Source: Drechmeria coniospora
Lineage: Eukaryota > Ascomycota > Sordariomycetes > Hypocreales > Ophiocordycipitaceae
NCBI RefSeq assembly: GCF_001625195.1
Contig: NC_054389.1
Span: 1,302,001-1,366,000, forward strand
DNA length: 64,000 bases
Reading direction: 5' to 3'
Both the position numbers and the translations under genes were made by a program. Positions 8,492 through 21,960 of the stretch are shown here, piece by piece (the first letter of the stretch is position 1; each line of letters begins with the position of its first letter). The notes under the pieces were generated by a model. The model did no database searches and was not told where the DNA came from. It worked only from the letters and a program-made list of their open reading frames with translations.

Positions 8492-11400
8492 GGGTTTGTA
8501 GCTGATGGTCACAGTTTCGCACTGGCCGACGCATCACCGCAGGATGTACGGGTCCCCGGTACGTATGTATAAAAATGTCAATAGTGGTGCGTCTCGGAAT
8601 GCAAGCACAATGATGGAGCCAAGAAGGAGGCGAGTGAGGGAGACCCGACGATGCAGGTGTGCAACGTGCGCATGAATCCGTCGGCGCCGCGTGAATGCGG
8701 GCATCGAAAGTGCCTGTATACGCGCTCTTGGGCGCTCGCACGGGGGCAATACAGCGAGGGCAGCGGGGAGAACACGTACTTGCGTACTGCGGAGTACTAG
8801 GTAGGTATCTATTGCTAACTTACGTACTAGGTAGGTAGGTATTAATATCTATTGCTACATCTCCGTTCATGTTCACCGTGGCCGCACGAGTGCCATACGA
8901 GTGCAGCGACTTACAGTGCATGCATGTACGGGTTGAGTGCTGCAAATGCACTGTAAGGGTGCCGAGGCCGTAGGTCCTGGCCTGGGCGGGCCGGGCATCT
9001 CTGTCCTGCACGGTGCTTGCGCTGTATTACTTGCTGACGAGTGGGCAGTGCTCTCCCTCTGGGAAGCTGGAAAGCGAACAGAGCGGCGAGCCAGGCCGTC
9101 GCTCGTCCTTTTTTAATTTTTTTTTCGTTCCTGCAGGACGATGCAACGCCGCCGGCTCGGACCTTGGACCTATCGAGACCCGGGCTACGGTTGGACGGGC
9201 TCGACGCAGGCATCGACACGGTCATGGCGGACGAGGGTCAGTGCCGCGCACTTGGGCTCGTCGTGGCCAGCGGCCGCAGAGGTCGCACCAAGAGGCGAAG
9301 AAGGTCGCAAGGTCACATGACATGAAGGTGTACAGTAGGGTAGACGTTGCGGGTGAGTGGCGATGCTACTAAGCACTTGCTGTACAGAGTACTTGCTCGG
9401 TTGCCATCGGCGGCCAACACGAGGCACGGCACAGCTGCGGACGAAGAAGCTGAGCAAGTACGGAGTACTGAACGCATTCATGCATGTACATGTTACAAGC
9501 GCAAGCATACGGAGTACAAGTATCGTGCTTGCGCACGAGGATGAGCGGCGTACAGTGTATGTGTAAGTGCAGGTGTAAGTACTGTACTGTATACTACTAA
9601 GGTAATAGTTGCAAGTATAGTTGTACTCCGTACAAGTACTGTAATGAAGTAATTAAAGTACGTGGGGTACGGAGTACTTGTACCTACTTACAGTACAGCA
9701 GCACGGAGCTGCGGAGACAAAGACAGGCACTCCGTTCTCCGTCCATGTACTTTGTCTATGTAATACTTAAGGGTGCAGCAACAACACTGCACTCCGTAAG
9801 TAGTTGTGCTCCGTACCGTACACCTGCTTCCACATGGATACGGATTACACGTCGCAAAATACCACCGGCCCTCGAGCCGGCCTCCCCGGGGACATGGCGT
9901 CGCGCACGTCCTTCGATAACACCACGGCTCTCCAGGTCGGGGCCCGGCAACTGGCGAGAAAATCGATAGAGACCCAGCCAAGTACTTGCTCATCTGCGGC
10001 CGACCCGATGTACTTGCCCGTACTCCGTACATGTACTGTGTGCACACAGGCGTCGTCACAAACGCCTGGCGAGTTCGATGCCTAGGTACAGTACGCAGCT
10101 GTGCGCGAGGTTCGTTTGTCAGACGCAACAGGGGTTGAAATCTTTCGAGGTAAAGGCTACTGATGGACAGGGCATGACTACGGCGACTGCAGAGTACTGA
10201 GACGTCGATGATGGAGGCACATTCGTCCACGTAGTTGTACGTGTGCATGTGCATGTGCTTGTTACTTGCAAGTGCTCAAGTACTGTAGGTGCATGTACTT
10301 GTTGTACCTAGTAGGTAATGTACTTAAGTTCGGAGTACGGATACATGCACAAGTATTATTACGGATACATGCGCAAGTATTATTACTTGTACCCGCACGG
10401 ACTGTAGGTGTGCAAAGTGCCTGTGGGGAATGACAGCGCGCGCGTGCACAATGATTTCGAGCCGTGATGCACTTTTACAGTGTCCGTAGGCGTGTAAGCA
10501 AGCTGGCCCACACTGAAATGGAGGTGTGCATAAGTCCAATGCTGCAAGTTTGCCGTAAATGTACGGTACAGCTACGCGAGAGCACTCCATACCTGCACCT
10601 CTATTACAAGCACATGTATTAATACAAGTACATGCATGTGCACGACGGTCCGGAGCAATCACAGCACAGCACAGTACAGTACTTGTACTCGGACGCCAAC
10701 TTGCACCGGCTTGCACAATCACATGTACTTGCATGTACAAATACACGGTCGCGGCACTGCTTACGCTTCGTACCCAGCCGTACTCTGCACACCCAAGCAC
10801 ATACCAATGTCCTGGTGCATCGGCTGTACAGCTATTCATACACTTCCCCCTCCGCAAGCACGCACCGCACTCCCTTCACCAACAAAGTTTTCTCCCCTGC
10901 ACCGAGCTGCTGCCAAGCTCCGAGACGGACGAAACGGGGTTCTCGGGTGCACCGGCAGGCAGCAGGTGCTCCTGTGAGTGCGTGGGAATCACTGGGGTGT
11001 GACGACCCAATCGAGTGCGTAAGTAATATACTGCACGGAGTATAGAGTGCAACTATTACTGAGTACTAGGTACCTAGTACATCCTCAGCTATGCTCGCTC
11101 CCTCCGTACAGCACCTCCGTAAGTTAGCAATACAGTGCTCCTCGCCACGCACAGAGTGTCGCCGTAGAGGTGCTGTAATACCGCACCCGTCCTCGCAAGT
11201 ACGCACAAACCATCGCAGTCGCTGGCTTGCAACGCTCCGCCGCAGACCGCCTCGACAGCCTGTGGCGTCGCCGCCATGACAAGGCCCAAAGATGCCGGCC
11301 AGGGTCCCCCAGCGGCCGGCATGCGTGCGTGCCATGTCGTGGGACGGCACGGGTGGTGGTGTGTGCGTTTGTCCGCGTGGCGCCGACCATGTCGGACACA

Positions 11401-14400
11401 TGGCAAAGCTGGTTGTCTGTGTTGGCGCGTCGAATCGGCCATACCTGGGTCGTACCAGGCAGCAATGTGCGACCAGCACTCTGTAGTTGTACTGTAGGTG
11501 TCTCGCGACAACTCCGGGCTCCCTACAGTACAAGCAGCCTACTACTAACCTAGTACTTGCCTAAGTACCTACCTCTAGTACCTAGTAGGTACGAACGAAA
11601 CACTGTACTCCGTACTGGCAGATCTTCTCAAACTTGCATTGCACATCTACACAGGTACCTGCTGCAGCGGAGCAGTGCTCGTACGACTGCCGTCACATCT
11701 CAACCCCGACTCGACACCCATCACATCGCAGCATCGACTTTGATCCATGACCAATGCATCATCCATCTTTGTCAGTCTCCGCCCATGTCGGGATATGAAT
11801 AGCGACGAGTCAGACACTGGCCATCTGCCGTCGTGCAACGAGTGCTCTGCCAAGGACGTGTGCACACGGGAACCACTTCCAAGCACCGCAAGTACTGTAC
11901 ATGTACTGTACTTGCTTGCACGCACGCGAACTGCGGCTCGGTAGGGACTAGGGAGTAGCAGGTACTGCAATAATACTTGTACGTACTCCGCACCGCAAGC
12001 ACAAGCTCAAGAAACCTGCATTAGTACCTAACTACTAGGTAGGTACTACCTACATAGTACGGAGTAGTGCTGGCTCCAACATGTCCATGCTTGTACTTGA
12101 GGGCTAACTATTCACCACCTACAGGCACAACTACTCGCACCGTGTCCAGCGACCGCGACAGTCTCACCAGATGTGGCCGCGTGCGAGCCAGGGTCGACAT
12201 TGAATGCGACACAGCCCATGGCTTTCGCCGCGGCTGATGTGCAACCATGACCGTCGCCGTCGCCGACCATGGCCACCCCCCCGTCGGTCGGCGACCCAGC
12301 GACGCGGCGCCGACAGCCAATGCTGCTTCGGCTGCCTATCGCCGCCCTGCGTCGTGTTTCAGATCCCGATGGGCGACCACGCGACGTGGCTGTCGACCGG
12401 ACCTGGGACTGGCGCCGCGTCGTCCATCCCAGAGTGCCAGAACAAAGAAGCAAAACAAGAGCTGGGTCGCATTCGAGCTCGACCCTGGCTCGCACCCGCG
12501 CATGCCGGCATTCCACCCAAGCAGGGAGAGACTTTTCCGTCGTCTTGGCCAAATCATGCCAGGTAATAATACCACGAGGACGAAGGAGCGAATGGCCGAG
12601 AGCACCAGACGCTGTGGTGCCGCCGTCATCGGCATCGCCGACATTGCCATACAAGTACAAGGACAAGGCACATGAGGTGAAGGGGACCGTCGGGTGCTTG
12701 CTGGAACTCGTACGAGCATCTCCAAGAGTCCACGTGCAATGCGGTACGAGTGCCGTGCTGCGCAATACTAGATACCTAGTAGATATTAGATATAGATAGT
12801 ACGATGGCATCTGCCCAGCACTCACCCCCTACCCGGCCGGTCGTACCTGCCCCTGCCTCTCGGGAACTTCCTTCCAGCTCTCCTGCTGCCATGCGGTCTC
12901 GCCTGCCTCAAACGCCGCGCGGCTAGGCCGAGACGGCTAGGCGGAGACCAGTTCCGAAGCAGGAGCGAGCAGGCGTGCGCGAGTACCAGGAGAGGACGCT
13001 CCTTCCCTTTCAGCACGCCGCACGCCGAGACGGGAATTGGGCAAGCGCTGTCGTGCCGGATCTGGTCGTTGCTGCCACCTCGAGCTTGGAACCGTCGTCT
13101 AGTGCATGCTCGGTACGCAAAAAGGGGCACGGAGTACTTGCAAATGCTGGCATGCACGCCTACATGGACTCGTGCCGCAAGTACTCGGTGCATGTGCCAG
13201 GTACCACCACAGAGCAAGTACTGTGCAAGTACTGTGGTCATGTTATACTCAAGTAACAAGTGCAGTAGGTACCTAGTATGCTACGCCTACGCTGCGCCCG
13301 TCGTGCGTCGACTTGCACTCCCTACAATGCTCACATTCCTCCAGCGCTCGTGCGACAACATGTCCGTGCCGGGTATAGGTGGGCTTCCCAAATGCTTCCA
13401 TTCTTCCACACACTTCTAGCGGAGAGCATCACCCCCTGCACCCAGCAGCGGGCCACGGGCGCAAGAATGCGCGTGGCCCGCAAAATCCACGTGGCATTAC
13501 TTCCGTCCGGTGGAGCGCCTCGGGCAGTCCGGCGCCACGAGACCCCCCTCCGGCCACGCCCCTCCGCCCAGCATGCTCCCAGGCCGGCGGGGTCCCCTGG
13601 CCGGCGCACACGCCTCGTCGGTCCGGACCATGGCGGTGCCGCTCGACGCACGCCCACCCCCTGCTCGTCGTGCCCACAGGCTGCGCCGCACGACCGTCAT
13701 CACGTCCCTTGCCGCCCCTGCAAGAGCAAGCATGCTTTGCTCGGGTGCACGCCGACGGCGCCGACGGCGGCGGGAAAATGCTCGCGCGCCCAAGGGAACC
13801 GTGCTTGGGCTGGACGAGGGCGTCGCTGAGCAAGCGGAAAGGTGAGCCGAGTGACGGGCGCGACGGGCGGCGCTGCGACGGTGTATGGTGCGCGCCCATC
13901 GCATGAGGCGGCCCCCGTCGAGACGGCCGAGGGGCTCGAGCTGGCGTCCACGGCGAATGGACGCACGCTGATCCGAGACAAGCTTCGGCGCGTGCAGGCG
14001 CACCCCGACGAACGGTATGCGGCATGTGCACTCGCCGGCGTCGTCGACGGCGTGGTTGTGATGACGAGGGCTTGTCGGTGCATGGACCGGCACGTTGGCT
14101 CCGACCCTTGCCGGCCATCACAACACCGCGGAGCCTTGGGCGCATGGCAAACGAGACACCGGACAATGCGCCAACGTCCGTCCTCGGATGCGTCGTGGGT
14201 GGCACGGAGTGGCATGCGGCACATGCACGGCGCGGAGCAGTGCAAGGACGTAATAATAATGAGAATTACCGTGTGTTTTTCCGCGCAGGCAAGCCCACCT
14301 CGCGAGGAATGAGCTGCTCACCGACGCTGGGCTGCACGGTCATGCCGCAAAGGTTTGCCGCGGGGAGTCAAACGAAGGGCATGGAAGCGCCTTTATTGCC

Positions 14401-16852
14401 AGGGGATGCGATAGCATGGCGTCGGCAAACCACGTGCGGCGCGCACCCCGTACCCTCTTGCCACGAGGGCCAGTCGGCACCAAACGGGATCAGCGACAAG
14501 TTGTGTGCGAGTGCAAGGACGTTAGTAGTCATTGTTGGCATGGCGAGGTAGAGCTCGTACTGTAAGTACTGTACTCGCAGGTACCCGCCTCTGCGTACTC
14601 TGTACATAACATGTACTGTACTTGCAACTAATACTTGCACTTGACAAATACCTGTACTTGCATGCTGTGTACCCTGTTGTCGACGGACCCGTCAGCTCGC
14701 TCCGTCGACGGCTGCCGTCGCTGGAGAGGAGAGAGTGGAGGGCATTGCGCATTCCGTAGCCTCTTGCGGCCGTCGTGGCAGGAGGACGCGAAGCAATGCG
14801 TCGATTCCCGCAGGCTGTCCATGCCTTTGCTTGCCGGCCAGCAGCCATGGGCGGTTTTGCTCCTCTGTTGTTGTGCGAGTGGTCAGCAGCTAGTGTGGAG
14901 TGCACGCAGTAGCGCCGTACAGTGCAGTGCATGTTCCTGCTACGGGGATGTCAAGTCGGTGCCGGTGGACGAGATTCACCAGTGACTGATTGGTTTTTTA
15001 TTGGGTGCACGACGCTGTCTTATCGCTTCGGCCGGCCATGGCAACGGGCAAACAAGTACAACCAGTGTACAGTACGTGCATACAAGTACTTGCTCGCGGC
15101 ACGGCCAAGCGGCATGCCAGAATGCTGCGCGCATACATCGCACGTGTACTTGTACATGCATACATCGCACATACTCGTACATGCGACAAGAAAGCAGTGC
15201 GGCCACGAGTCCATTCCCGCCCTGTCGATGCTGCTACCCTAGATCGAGCACCTCTGCGCACTCGTCGCAGCGAGCTTGGCGATTTCAACCTTCCGACCCT
15301 GCCGTTGCTTGCTTCATCGGGACGCTCCACGCACGCGCCTTTAACCAACCTTTTCCGCCGTGGCAAGCAGAGTTTCTGAACGAGCACAGGAGTTGTAGGT
15401 ACAGTAACCTGCGCAGTACGGGGTACCAGTAATTACATGTGCTCCCACTTCCATTCGGGTGCTACCCGCTTGTGCACGCTCCATTGGTACTGTACTTGGG
15501 TACTAAAGTAAGTACCAGGTACTAAGGTACCAACCCCAACTCCCCCACGGCTAGAACGAATGGAACCCCCAAGGAACGATCAAGGAAGTGCCTTAGTACG
15601 TTGTACGGAGTACTACTACTGTAATTACATGCACACCGACAGTGCAGACGTACCAACTCCTACAACCAATTACAGCACTGTACATGTGCAGGGCACAGTA
15701 CGGAGTCGGCAAACGACTAGAACCAACCAGCTCAGCTATTGCCCAGGAACATGCACGCTCACGTGCCCCGTACCGTTCACCTGTATCTTTGCTTGCGCGT
15801 ACATGTACATGTCGGTGTGCACCATGATATTACTTGCTCCAATTACTCCGTACGGTGCTCCGTCCTCCCGTACGGATAATCGAAAGCTCGAAATGATGCC
15901 GTTGTGCCGGTAAATTACCCTCGAGCGTACCGAGCACGGCGCACGCGTGCAGTGCATGTGTTCGCCCGACAAAAGTCCCGTCCGACTGCCCTCCCTCGTC
16001 GCTGGTTGTAAGCTACTTGCAGTACAGTAGCTCCAAGCCATGGGCCCCTGACGGCTTGGTGGAAGCAGCCCGATGCACGCTGCATCCTTGGCGTATGGCG
16101 TTTTGACTATTGGACAATCACGGGGCCGTAAGCTCGGCCGCTCCTGTGCTCGTCCGCCTCGCATCAGAGGCCCGTCCCCAGGTCGACGCCGGCGCGAGGC
16201 GGCAGAAAGCTTTCCTTCTTCTGCACCGCTAGCACTCGCCACGAGGAGCGCAGGTACGGCACGTGGTTGGGTGGCTTGCCGCCTCCGCACGGCGAGAGCA
16301 AGCACCGGCTGGTGACGCGGGCGGCGCCCAGGCCGCCGGAGACGAAGACGCCCTCGGCCGCGTCCCCCATTTTCCGCCGCGTGCGCTGCGTCGCATGCCT
16401 GTCCGTCCGGGCATGGCGGATGCATGGCGAAATTACGGCGGGCGCCGAACGTGGCACGACGGCCGAACGAATCCCTTGCCGGGCCCGCCCGCGGCACCCC
16501 CTCGTGCTTGTGCGTGTGCACCTACGTGCATGTACGAGATGCTTGTGGCATGTTGGTGTGCCGTCGTGCTCCGTACTCGGCAATACCTCGTGCTGCATCA
16601 ACAGCACGCCGCGTTGGTCCGTTTTACAGGCCTGCCATGAAGCGGGGCGGCGGCGGATAGGAACACGGACGCTGTGCCGGGCACGTTCTTGTACTGGACT
16701 CTGCAGAGTAAGTACAGGGCAATTACGGAGTAATTACTACCAGGTGCTCCGTAGGTACAATCATTACGAGGACGAGCACCACCGACTGCAAGGCGCAAGT
16801 ACTTACAGTACCTGCACCTACAACTACATGTACTTCTCCCGCGGTCCTGCTA

Positions 16853-16932
16853 CATTGACTCGACAAAAGTGGCGATTCAGCTTTGGTGGTGCTACTCGTA
16901 CAAATTGAATCGACAATTTTGCCACCCCACTG
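16853..16932. mobile_element. 80-bp MITE-like element, copy 1
   Basis: Nearly identical to copy 2 at 16996-17075 and about 85% similar to copy 3 at 26512-26591. The ends form an imperfect inverted repeat. On the left, CATTGACTCGACAAAAGTGG leads into CGATTCAGCTTT. The reverse complement of the right end reads CAGTGGGGTGGCAAAATTG then TCGATTCAATTT. No clear target-site duplication flanks this copy. It has no coding capacity, so any mobility would be non-autonomous. Confidence 0.55.
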
Positions 16933-16995
16933 CATCAGCATGCCCGGCAGCGGTACAGAGCACATGCGCACCAGCAGGCCTTCCTTGTACTTGTG

Positions 16996-17075
16996 CAGTG
17001 ACTCGACAAAAGTGACGATTCAGCTTTGCTGGTGCTACTCGTACAAATTGAATCGACATTTTTGCCACCCCACTG
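16996..17075. mobile_element. 80-bp MITE-like element, copy 2
   Basis: Direct-orientation copy 63 bp after copy 1. It starts CAGTGACTCGACAAAAGTGA and ends TTTTTGCCACCCCACTG. The outermost five bases CAGTG/CACTG are perfect inverted complements, and an inner CGATTCA/TGAATCG pair is also perfect. Copies 1 and 2 may reflect nested insertion or a local tandem duplication. Confidence 0.58.
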
Positions 17076-18281
17076 CACCGATGCCAGGGACCGACTGCAG
17101 ACGACGGTACATCGGCGCTCGTGGCAGCCACCAGATGCGTGCTTCGTCGCGCGTCGAAAGTAACCTGTCATTCTCGCCTCGGGATGCAAGCGCACACATG
17201 CCCCCGACGAATATTGATTCGAGCTCAACCCCTGCGCCGAGAAGAACGAGGGCCTGCAATGCCCTACGCGCGCAGGAAGCGACGTGCGAGCGAGGCACTG
17301 CTGGTGCTCGCCATCCAACTCGTGCGTGCGGCGCATGCTTACTCGCCAACGGTGCAGCCACGCATGCTGGGGAAAAGAGTCGAGAATGACGGAGCTTGCC
17401 CACGTTGCCCGTCGGACAACCCAGCGTGGGGGCCGCCGTGGCAGGGAATCGTGTTGCTTCTTTGAAACAGATGGCTACACCTACAGGTGCTGTGGGCGAC
17501 AGGCACTGTACTCTACAGGTACTGTACCGTACTTGCGGAGCACGCAGCAAGCATCATTACTTTCGCTGTACTCCGCACTCCGTAGGGATTCCTACACGTG
17601 CGACGTACCAGACATGCATGTGCATGTACGTGAACTTGCACATGCATCACCATTCTTGAGCACATGCAAGTACGAGTACTGACATGTGGCGAGTGCAGCT
17701 GCAATGCTATGTACGTGTGCAGGTGCGTGAGCGGATGCCCGCCAGCGATGAGGAGGGATGCCGACGACCGACGAGGAGAGGAGACTCGCTTGACCAAGAG
17801 CTGCGGCGCAATTACGCGCAGTCGCCGATGCACACGTACCGGAATGCTCTGCACGCAAGCACTTGCGTAGGGGCCACCCGCTGGTCATCGATTCGCCGCA
17901 TTTCCTGCGCATCCGAGTCGATTCAGGAGCGACGGCACCGAGTCGAGCCGGCTCCGTCGTTTTTCGGGTCGACAGCCATGTTGTGGTGCGCGCCGAAATG
18001 CAGACGAGGCAGAGCAGCGCCATGGCGCCAGCCCATCAGTCGGCTTCGCGGAGGTCAAGGCGCAAAGGGGTGCCGTCCGGGACAGCGCCGGGATGCCGGG
18101 AGCCACAGCCCACGAGGCTTTTGGCCGTAAGGACACGCCCTATTACTCGACCTGTGCTTGCAAGCATACACCCGCCCGCGCACATGTACCTTGTGCAATG
18201 GCAGGCAACGACCCTCTTTCAGCCTGGGTATTCCGTGGTGCTACGAACTGCTAGTCCACGTACAGTGCTGGTATGGATGCT

Positions 18282-18366
18282 TGCACGCACGCACGTACGC
18301 ACACACACACACACACGCACACGCACGCACACACACACACGCACACGCACACACACACACACACAA
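18282..18366. repeat. CA-rich microsatellite (ACAC/ACGC)n
   Basis: Alternating cacacacac and cgcacgcac runs over about 85 bp within the gene desert. Confidence 0.9.
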
Positions 18367-19903
18367 GTACAGTACGCCTACACCTGCATGGTGAATGTAA
18401 CCCTGTACGTGTCTTTGAAAATGCGGCGGGAATTCTCAACGCCGACGAGACACACAGTAGGCCAGCCGATGTGCCGGGCCCGAGTGCACCCGCGGTGCTT
18501 GCGCCGTGTTGCATGCCTTGGAGTTGCCTGGCCGATGGTGTTTTCGCGTCGGCTTGGACGCCTGCGAGCGGGGAGACGCAGCAACGGACGGCGAGGTCCA
18601 TATCCGCCTGCGTGCATGCACAAGTGCTGCACTGTACTGCTCTGTACTGTAAGTACTGTACTGTATTACTGCACTGCATTACTGTACGTACCGGACGGGG
18701 CTCGGTTCACTGTGCGTGTCGCTTTCGTTGGCAGCATCGAAGCACGGTGGGCGCAACGGGGACGCACAAACGGGGACACGCCGTGGCTCCGCCTGCAGCT
18801 TCCGCATCCGATCGATAAGACAGGCCACGGGTCCCTTTTGTTTTCCATGTAATAATTACTGTATGCTCGTAACCTCGTAATCTTGTACCGCACGTGAGGG
18901 AGCAGGGAATGCTCGCTCGCCCGCATGACCCAGTGGTGTGCCCGCCCGGCTCGCTCGGTGAAGCTCGTCGTGCATTCATGGAGCGGAGCGTCGACGCGGT
19001 GCGTCGGCCAGGAACTCTGTCGCGAGCGCGAGCGCAGAGGTCACGGACGAACATGGGAATCGGCGCCGGGACGCGAACGGATGCTGCCTTTGTTCGGGGC
19101 GCCGAAGACGGACGCAGAGGCCGGTGCAAGTGCCTGTGCATGCACCCCGTACACCTACAACTACGGTACAACTACAGTACAGCCGCAGCACATACCTTGG
19201 TACCTACTAATAGTACTTGGCACTTGGTAGGGGTGCAGAGGTGTAGGTGCATTGAGCGAGTTCGGTAAGCGCACTGCTGCAGCGCCCCGGCGAATCGGCG
19301 ACGGCATCGACTCGACCGCCAAAACGCCAGAAAAAGTCGTCGTCCGGGGTTGGGTGCCTGGAGCTAGATGCTGATCTGGACGAAACACGTGCGCCACGAG
19401 GGAGCGCTCTTGGCGGCTGCGACATGCGGTGCAGCCTTCGGCCTCTCCCACCCGATGCCGCCTGCGGCCTGCGGTGGACACCTGTGCCGCCGCCGCACCG
19501 CGCTCCGTCGGTAGGCCCGTACTGTAGCTGTGCTGTCGCCTCAAGTTCAGGGTGCGCCGAGCCGGCACCGAGGTGGGACCGCAGTAGGGGCACGTCACGG
19601 AATTCGCCTCCGCTTCCCTCGCCTGGTAATCCATCACGGTCCTCTCCGGCAGGGGAGCCGCTGCGAAGCAGACGCGAGGGACGGCCTGCTCGGTTCCCTG
19701 CACGCCGTGGCGGCCGTCTCTCGGCACGACGGTGCCGATGCGAGCAGTCGTCGGGCCACGCTCAACCGACGAAATATCAAGCGGCGGCTGCTGCCGAATT
19801 GGTGCCTGCTCAGCCAAGGTACCAGGCGTGGAGCCGGAAGCTATTCGCTGGCGCTCGCGTGGCCACGTACGGCGGCGCCGCCATGCTTGTCCCTCCGCCG
19901 CAA

Positions 19904-19941
19904 GGGCAGGGCGCCGTGACCTGGGCAGGGCGCCGTGACCT
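19904..19941. repeat. perfect 19-bp tandem duplication
   Basis: The unit gggcagggcgccgtgacct occurs twice head to tail in a GC-rich block of the desert. Confidence 0.85.
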
Positions 19942-21798
19942 AGGCAAGACACCGTCCCAGCATGCGCAGCACAAGCACGGCGTGCGATGCGTGCGTGCCG
20001 ACGAGCCTGCTCCCGCACACGTTCCTCGCACGCCGGGCAATCATGGCATGCGCACTCGCCGCACCTACTTTGCCTTGCGGTCGCCCGACCTCGCATCGTG
20101 AGCCATCGGAACTCGGCGTGCGCAGGCTCCCAGTGCCGTCGGGCTGAGCAGAGGAGCGCGCTCGGCAAACGGTGGCACGACGGCCGCGCCGTGACGCTCG
20201 TGCGCCTCTGCCTCGTGGGAGTTGGACGTCAGCGCGGGCCACCCTCTGGCGGCTTCGACAGCTCGCAGGCCGCCAGCCGTCGCCCGCAGCAAAAAGGCCC
20301 CCGGCCGCTTCGGCCTCGGACAAGCTCCGCACGACTGCCCGCCACGACGAGTACGGATGCTGCGCCGCGGCCGACACCCCAAGGCCTGATCATGACCGTG
20401 ACGACGTGGAGGACCATGAGCACCTAGGACGAGCACCTGGGATGGCGGATTCGTAGGCACGAGAGTCGAGCACGAGCACTCAAACGCACCCAAGAGTACT
20501 GTACATGTACGGTGGGTGGATGTGCACGAGCCTGTCAAAGTACATGCACTGCAAGTACTTGCAGGACTCACACGGACATGCGCGAGGACTTGCATGTACA
20601 GTGTACGTGTTCCGTCGGGTAGGTGGGTGGTGGGACGGTAGGTACTAGGTACTTGCCTATCCACTGGCCCTGAACAGCCTGGGCGTGGTGCCGTGGTTTG
20701 CACGACCCATGGTATTCCCAGCGTGGTTGGCAAGTATTAATAATACTTGCGCGCTGCAGTTGCAGGGTGCGAGCACAGTACATGAAAGGGTAGGTGTACT
20801 ACTGCCTACTAAGGCACTCAAGTTACTACTAGGTACTAGACTTAGGTGGTGTATTAACGCTTGCATCACAGTTGGTGTGAAGCAGAGCTTCCCCCTTCTC
20901 ACCGTCATCGCGTCACCTGCGAGCGGCGAGCTCGGCCTCTTAGGCGACCGCAATGGCAAACCCCATACCAGCCCTCTCCTCGCCCCTTGAGAGGGAGCCC
21001 CGTCCTCGTCGTGGCTCGTCCTCGTCGCTCCGCTGCCCAATTCCCTCTCTGCCCCACGACTGTGCGCGGAGAGCGTGCGGCGCCTTGGACCTCGCCTCGA
21101 TTTCGTCCGCGGTCGCACCGAGTTCCCCGTCGCATCGTTCGCATTCTCCTTCGGCCCATTCCACCCTGCACGTGGCCCGACACGGGCGGGCGAGGCAGGC
21201 GAGCGGCTTGACGGCGGCTGGCATGTGCGCGAGCACCGAGTCTTCCACGGCAAGCTTCTCTTCTTGATCCAGCCGTCCTGGGGTCGTGTTCTTCTCTCCA
21301 AGCTTCCACGGTGCATCCTGGCGCGCTACCCTACGAATTCTCACCCCCCCCTTCTTTCGCCCCACTGGCTCGCTACTAGAAGCATTCCCTCTTCGGCGAG
21401 CGGGTACCATGTCTATTCGTGGACGTCGTGGTTGATGTGTACAGGTACTTGCAAGTACCAACACCCAAGGTACTTGCAAGCGGGTGTCCAGGCACAAGTA
21501 GGTGCGCTGTACGAGCGCTGTACAGCGAGCGCTCGTGCTTGTGGTTGCTGATGCCTTCAAGCACCGGTGCACGTACAGGATGGTGCAGCTTATTACTGTG
21601 CTTGGGTAAAGTTCAGTTCGGTTGATTGTTCCGTACAGGTACGGAGTACTGCAAGAGTACTCCGTAAAGTACACGTGCTGTAGTTGTACACGTAATTGAT
21701 ACTCGAGCCGAGACGAGTACTTGTACAGGGACTTGTACTTGCTCGGTACCGTGAACAATCAGTACTTTTCACATCATTCGCACACAGTACGGAGTAGT

Positions 21799-21960
21799 TG
21801 TACGCTGTCCATGTATTGTACGCTGTACATGTGTTGTACGCTGTACATGTGTTGTACGCTGTACATGTGTTGTACGCTGTACAGTACTGCACATGTGTTG
21901 TACGCTGTACAGTACTGTACATGTGTTGTACGCTGTACTACTGTACATTCTTTGTACGCT
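21799..21960. repeat. 18/27-bp tandem repeat, unit tgtacgctgtacatgtgt
   Basis: Seven to eight units of ttgtacgctgtacatgtg occur in tandem. Later units are expanded by an insert (agtactgc or agtactgt), giving 27-bp periods. The unit is rich in self-complementary tgtaca and gtac cores, so the array can fold. It ends about 430 bp upstream of flbA. Confidence 0.9.

Noticed and set aside
6782..8512. Minus-strand open frame of 576 codons
   Set aside because: Antisense to CDC73 and running into the 17-bp minisatellite; low-complexity Arg-rich product with no motif.
12112..12825. Minus-strand open frame of 237 codons
   Set aside because: It runs through GTAC-word DNA and a GC block; no homologous-looking segment.
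13429..14205. Minus-strand open frame of 258 codons
   Set aside because: Same situation as other GC-rich desert blocks: four or five competing frames and no recognisable motif.
19161..20168. Minus-strand open frame of 335 codons in the desert
   Set aside because: Several overlapping frames are open in this GC-rich block on both strands; composition is Arg/Ala/Pro-rich with no conserved block or splice support.
20940..21758. Minus-strand open frame of 272 codons
   Set aside because: It includes GTAC-word DNA translated as Tyr/Ser/Thr runs; chance frame.
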